Source: Hellea sp042093735
GTDB lineage: Bacteria; Pseudomonadota; Alphaproteobacteria; Caulobacterales; Maricaulaceae
Assembly: GCA_042093735.1 (NCBI GenBank)
Contig: JBELEM010000051.1
Coordinates: forward strand, 1-8,154
Direction of reading: 5' to 3'
DNA length: 8,154 nucleotides
In this document: piece by piece, positions 6,687 through 8,154 of the stretch
Numbering within the stretch: the stretch's first letter is position 1
How the letters are laid out: each line of letters starts with the position of its first letter
Notes under the pieces: generated by a model
Seen by the model: the letters and a program-made list of their open reading frames with translations, nothing else
What the model was told of the DNA's origin: nothing
Database searches by the model: none
Program-made: the position numbers and the translations under genes

Positions 6687-6786
6687 NNNNNNNNNNNNNN
6701 NNNNNNNNNNNNNNNNNNNNNNNNNNNNNNNNNNNNNNNNNNNNNNNNNNNNNNNNNNNNNNNNNNNNNNNNNNNNNNNNNNNNNN
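6687..6786. other. Assembly gap, exactly 100 N
   Basis: A second run of exactly 100 N, so its true length is unknown. It removes the 3' half of the psiE-like gene and possibly the far end of the ccrM regulatory region. PsiE-like proteins run to roughly 135-150 aa, so more than 200 nt of that gene alone is probably missing. Confidence 0.95.
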
Positions 6787-6980
6787 CTACTTGCATAAAA
6801 CGACCCTACCATTCCCAGAACTTCCGCGTAGATAAAGAGTAAGAACAAATCACTTAAATTAACAATTTGAGATTGGATGAGTCTGAAGATTTCTATTCCA
6901 GTAGCATATAATGTTGCAACTGCTATTATCATTAAAATCGATCTTTCCGAGACCCATATAAATTTTTGCCAATTATTGAT
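6787..6980 (-). CDS. PsiE-family (phosphate-starvation-inducible) inner-membrane protein, 5' part only
   Basis: The readable part encodes a first transmembrane helix (about ILMIIAVATLYATGIEIF), a short loop, and the second helix LSDLFLLFIYAEVLGMVGSFY. This resembles the PsiE family, small inner-membrane proteins of unknown biochemical role named for induction by phosphate starvation in E. coli. The rest is lost in the 100-N gap. The start is odd. The first ATG (6932) lies inside helix 1, while the preceding in-frame codons read NNWQKFIWVSERSIL, which looks like genuine family sequence. The only good Shine-Dalgarno, AAAGGA (6987-6992), is 6 nt before an ATC at 6980, and an in-frame TAG lies further upstream. 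I extend to 6980 on that basis. A conservative annotation would start at 6932. It diverges from the nucleotidase gene. Confidence 0.6.
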
Positions 6981-6986
6981 AACTAT

Positions 6987-6992
6987 TCCTTT
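6987..6992 (-). promoter_or_regulatory. Shine-Dalgarno-like AAAGGA before the psiE-like gene
   Basis: AAAGGA on the minus strand, identical to the ccrM ribosome site, stands 6 nt before an in-frame ATC (6978-6980). No ATG, GTG or TTG in the psiE frame falls at a usable distance. It marks either a rare initiator or a base error. Confidence 0.4.
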
Positions 6993-7119
6993 GGATAATA
7001 TATTTATAGTCTACATGCATTATATAAAAAAACAATTATAATATTTTATCGTAAACCTTAAAACAGTAAAATTTTCATTTTAAATTTATTTTTTATCAGA
7101 CTAAAATTAGGAAAATATA
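6993..7119. promoter_or_regulatory. Divergent psiE-like / nucleotidase intergenic region
   Basis: A very AT-rich spacer that must hold divergent promoters. On the + strand TATAAT at 7037-7042 is a perfect -10 hexamer 77 nt before the nucleotidase ATG, but no -35 stands out. On the minus strand TATAAT occurs at 7016-7021. TAGGA at 7108-7112 is the nucleotidase ribosome site, 7 nt before its ATG. I looked for a Pho box because of the psiE-like gene and found no convincing repeat. Confidence 0.35.
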
Positions 7120-7638
7120 ATGGCAAGAATAGCAATTGATATGGATCACGTTATAGCTGACGCACATAATGGTTTACTCGATTGGTTGGAGAGATCTTAT
7201 TCCGTCAAGCCATCTATGACGCCTGGCCAAAGATTTAGAGATGTTTTGAACGCCGACCAATATGCTGCTCTATCAGCAAGGCTGGAAACAGCAGAGTTTT
7301 TCTTTAATTTAAAGCCTTTAGAATCTTCAATTGAAACGCTTGAATTATTACAGAGGAATCATGAAGTTTTCATAACCACAGCAGCAATGTTCGTGCCCAA
7401 TTCTTTTGGAGCCAAATACGAATGGATTAAAAAATACTTGCCTTTCTTTGAGCCTAAAAGAATAGTATTTTGCGGTGATAAAAGTATAATTTCTGCTGAT
7501 TACCTTATAGATGACCATATTCATAACTTTGAAAATTTTGAGGGCAGGGGCTTATTATTTTCTGCTTTGCATAATGAGCTTGATAGCTGGCCTGATAGAC
7601 TGTCAGATTGGAATGATATTGGTAACTTTAATTTTTAA
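7120..7638 (+). CDS. 5'(3')-deoxyribonucleotidase-like HAD phosphatase (NT5C family)
   Basis: This 172-aa cytoplasmic protein belongs to the NT5C branch of the HAD phosphatases, which dephosphorylate (deoxy)nucleoside monophosphates. HAD motif I is IDMDHVIAD (residues 6-14), with nucleophile Asp7 and acid/base Asp9; His10 sits where Gly or Glu is common. Motif II is ITTAAM (85-90, Thr86 or Thr87). The Lys of motif III is probably Lys121 in GDKS, though Lys99 is possible. Motif IV is DYLIDDH (127-133) with the metal-binding Asp pair. Length is normal for the family. The ATG has TAGGA 7 nt upstream. Its 3' end overlaps the P450 gene by 11 nt on the opposite strand. Substrate preference cannot be read from the sequence; a role in dNTP pool control or phosphate salvage is inference. 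Confidence 0.85.
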   Translation: MARIAIDMDHVIADAHNGLLDWLERSYSVKPSMTPGQRFRDVLNADQYAALSARLETAEFFFNLKPLESSIETLELLQRNHEVFITTAAMFVPNSFGAKYEWIKKYLPFFEPKRIVFCGDKSIISADYLIDDHIHNFENFEGRGLLFSALHNELDSWPDRLSDWNDIGNFNF

Positions 7639-8154
7639 CTTTAGTTTCTATATTTAAAACTTTTAGACCTCTCAGCATAACATTAGGATTATAAGCGTGT
7701 GCTTTATCATAATCAGCTAGTTCAATTGTTTCAAATTTATTAATCATGTGTTCAAGGCAAATATTGATTTCCTTACGTGCTAGCATGTTACCAACACAAG
7801 TGTGGATGCCTCGGCCAAATGCATAATGCGTCTTGGAGTTTTGACGGGTAATATCCATTTTATTTGGTTGATTGAACATTTCTGAGTCCCTACTTCCAGC
7901 CGCAAAGCGGAGCATTACTTTATCACCTTTTTTGATATTTTTTCCTAAAATAGTTATATTACGAGTTGCTATTCTCCAGCTTCCAGCAACTGGACTTGCT
8001 AATCTTAATATTTCTTCAACCGTATTTTTTAACAAAGAGGTGTCTTGTCTCAATAATTTCATCTGAGTTGGATTTTCTATCAATAGCTTAATACCCTCTG
8101 CCATTGCGCTAGTTGAGGTTTCATTTCCCGCAACCATAATCTGCTGTATGACAG
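7628..8154 (-). CDS. Cytochrome P450, C-terminal part (5' end outside the window)
   Basis: A soluble bacterial-type cytochrome P450, a haem monooxygenase. The frame is open to the window edge, reading VIQQIMVAGNETSTSAM, so the internal ATG at 8137 is not the start. Visible landmarks are the oxygen-binding I-helix motif AGNETS, the K-helix ExxR (EILR in VEEILRLASPV), and the haem loop FGRGIHTCVG with the thiolate Cys. The C-terminal strands follow. About 174 residues are present of an expected 400 or so. No ferredoxin or ferredoxin reductase is visible here. The substrate and CYP family cannot be assigned from this part. Confidence 0.93.
   Translation of the reverse strand, partial: VIQQIMVAGNETSTSAMAEGIKLLIENPTQMKLLRQDTSLLKNTVEEILRLASPVAGSWRIATRNITILGKNIKKGDKVMLRFAAGSRDSEMFNQPNKMDITRQNSKTHYAFGRGIHTCVGNMLARKEINICLEHMINKFETIELADYDKAHAYNPNVMLRGLKVLNIETKVKN

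Noticed and set aside
6675..6786. Continuation of the psiE-like frame through the gap to a stop at 6675.
   Set aside because: The gap length is arbitrary, so the frame beyond it carries no information. The PsiE C-terminal half is not present in the readable bases.
6614..6835. A + strand open frame spanning the second gap.
   Set aside because: It is held open only by the Ns and contradicts both the ccrM leader and the psiE-like gene on the other strand.
7048..7078. Possible Pho box between the psiE-like gene and the nucleotidase (minus strand CTGTTTT-AAGG-TTTACGA).
   Set aside because: Only the first half resembles CTGTCAT and the second half matches poorly, so it is below what I would call a site.

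Overview
The window looks like a piece of an AT-rich (about one third G+C by eye), compact alphaproteobacterial chromosome, probably from a marine or other free-living lineage assembled from short reads. Three things point to this. There is a CcrM-type GANTC adenine methyltransferase. There is a ccrM–mutY–dciA–dsbA block like the one I recall from Caulobacter and relatives. The tRNA-Asp and GalE also look alphaproteobacterial. Two runs of exactly 100 N (3672-3771 and 6687-6786) are scaffold-gap placeholders of unknown true length, and each one cuts a gene.

Layout. 1-61 is the 3' part of a tRNA-Asp(GUC) on the + strand. 145-3319 on the - strand is a tightly packed Leloir operon, transcribed galT–galK–galE: a 1-nt TAATG overlap between galT and galK, and an 8-nt gap between galK and galE with the galE ribosome site lying over the galK stop. 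It converts galactose to glucose-1-phosphate and interconverts UDP-Glc and UDP-Gal. 3392-4373 on the - strand is dciA (DnaB helicase loader) followed by a DsbA-like periplasmic thioredoxin-fold protein that overlaps it by 8 nt and is interrupted by the first gap. mutY (4429-5484, +) diverges from dciA across 55 nt and converges with ccrM (5497-6594, -), leaving 12 nt between their 3' ends.

Upstream of ccrM, which I start at a GTG with a strong Shine-Dalgarno, lie a near-consensus CtrA half-site pair and one GANTC site. This arrangement resembles the cell-cycle control of ccrM in Caulobacter. Beyond the second gap is the 5' part of a PsiE-like membrane protein (-) with no convincing canonical start codon. 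It diverges from a 5'(3')-deoxyribonucleotidase of the HAD superfamily (7120-7638, +). That gene overlaps tail-to-tail by 11 nt with the 3' part of a cytochrome P450 (-) that runs off the right edge.

Functionally this is a mix of housekeeping genes (replication, base-excision repair, DNA methylation, envelope disulfide chemistry), a sugar operon, and small accessory metabolic genes. I see no CRISPR array, transposase, phage gene, toxin-antitoxin pair or defence island, and no gene group that I would call a new system. The best leads are regulatory: the ccrM leader, a perfect TTAA-N7-TTAA upstream of galT, and the odd start of the psiE-like gene.
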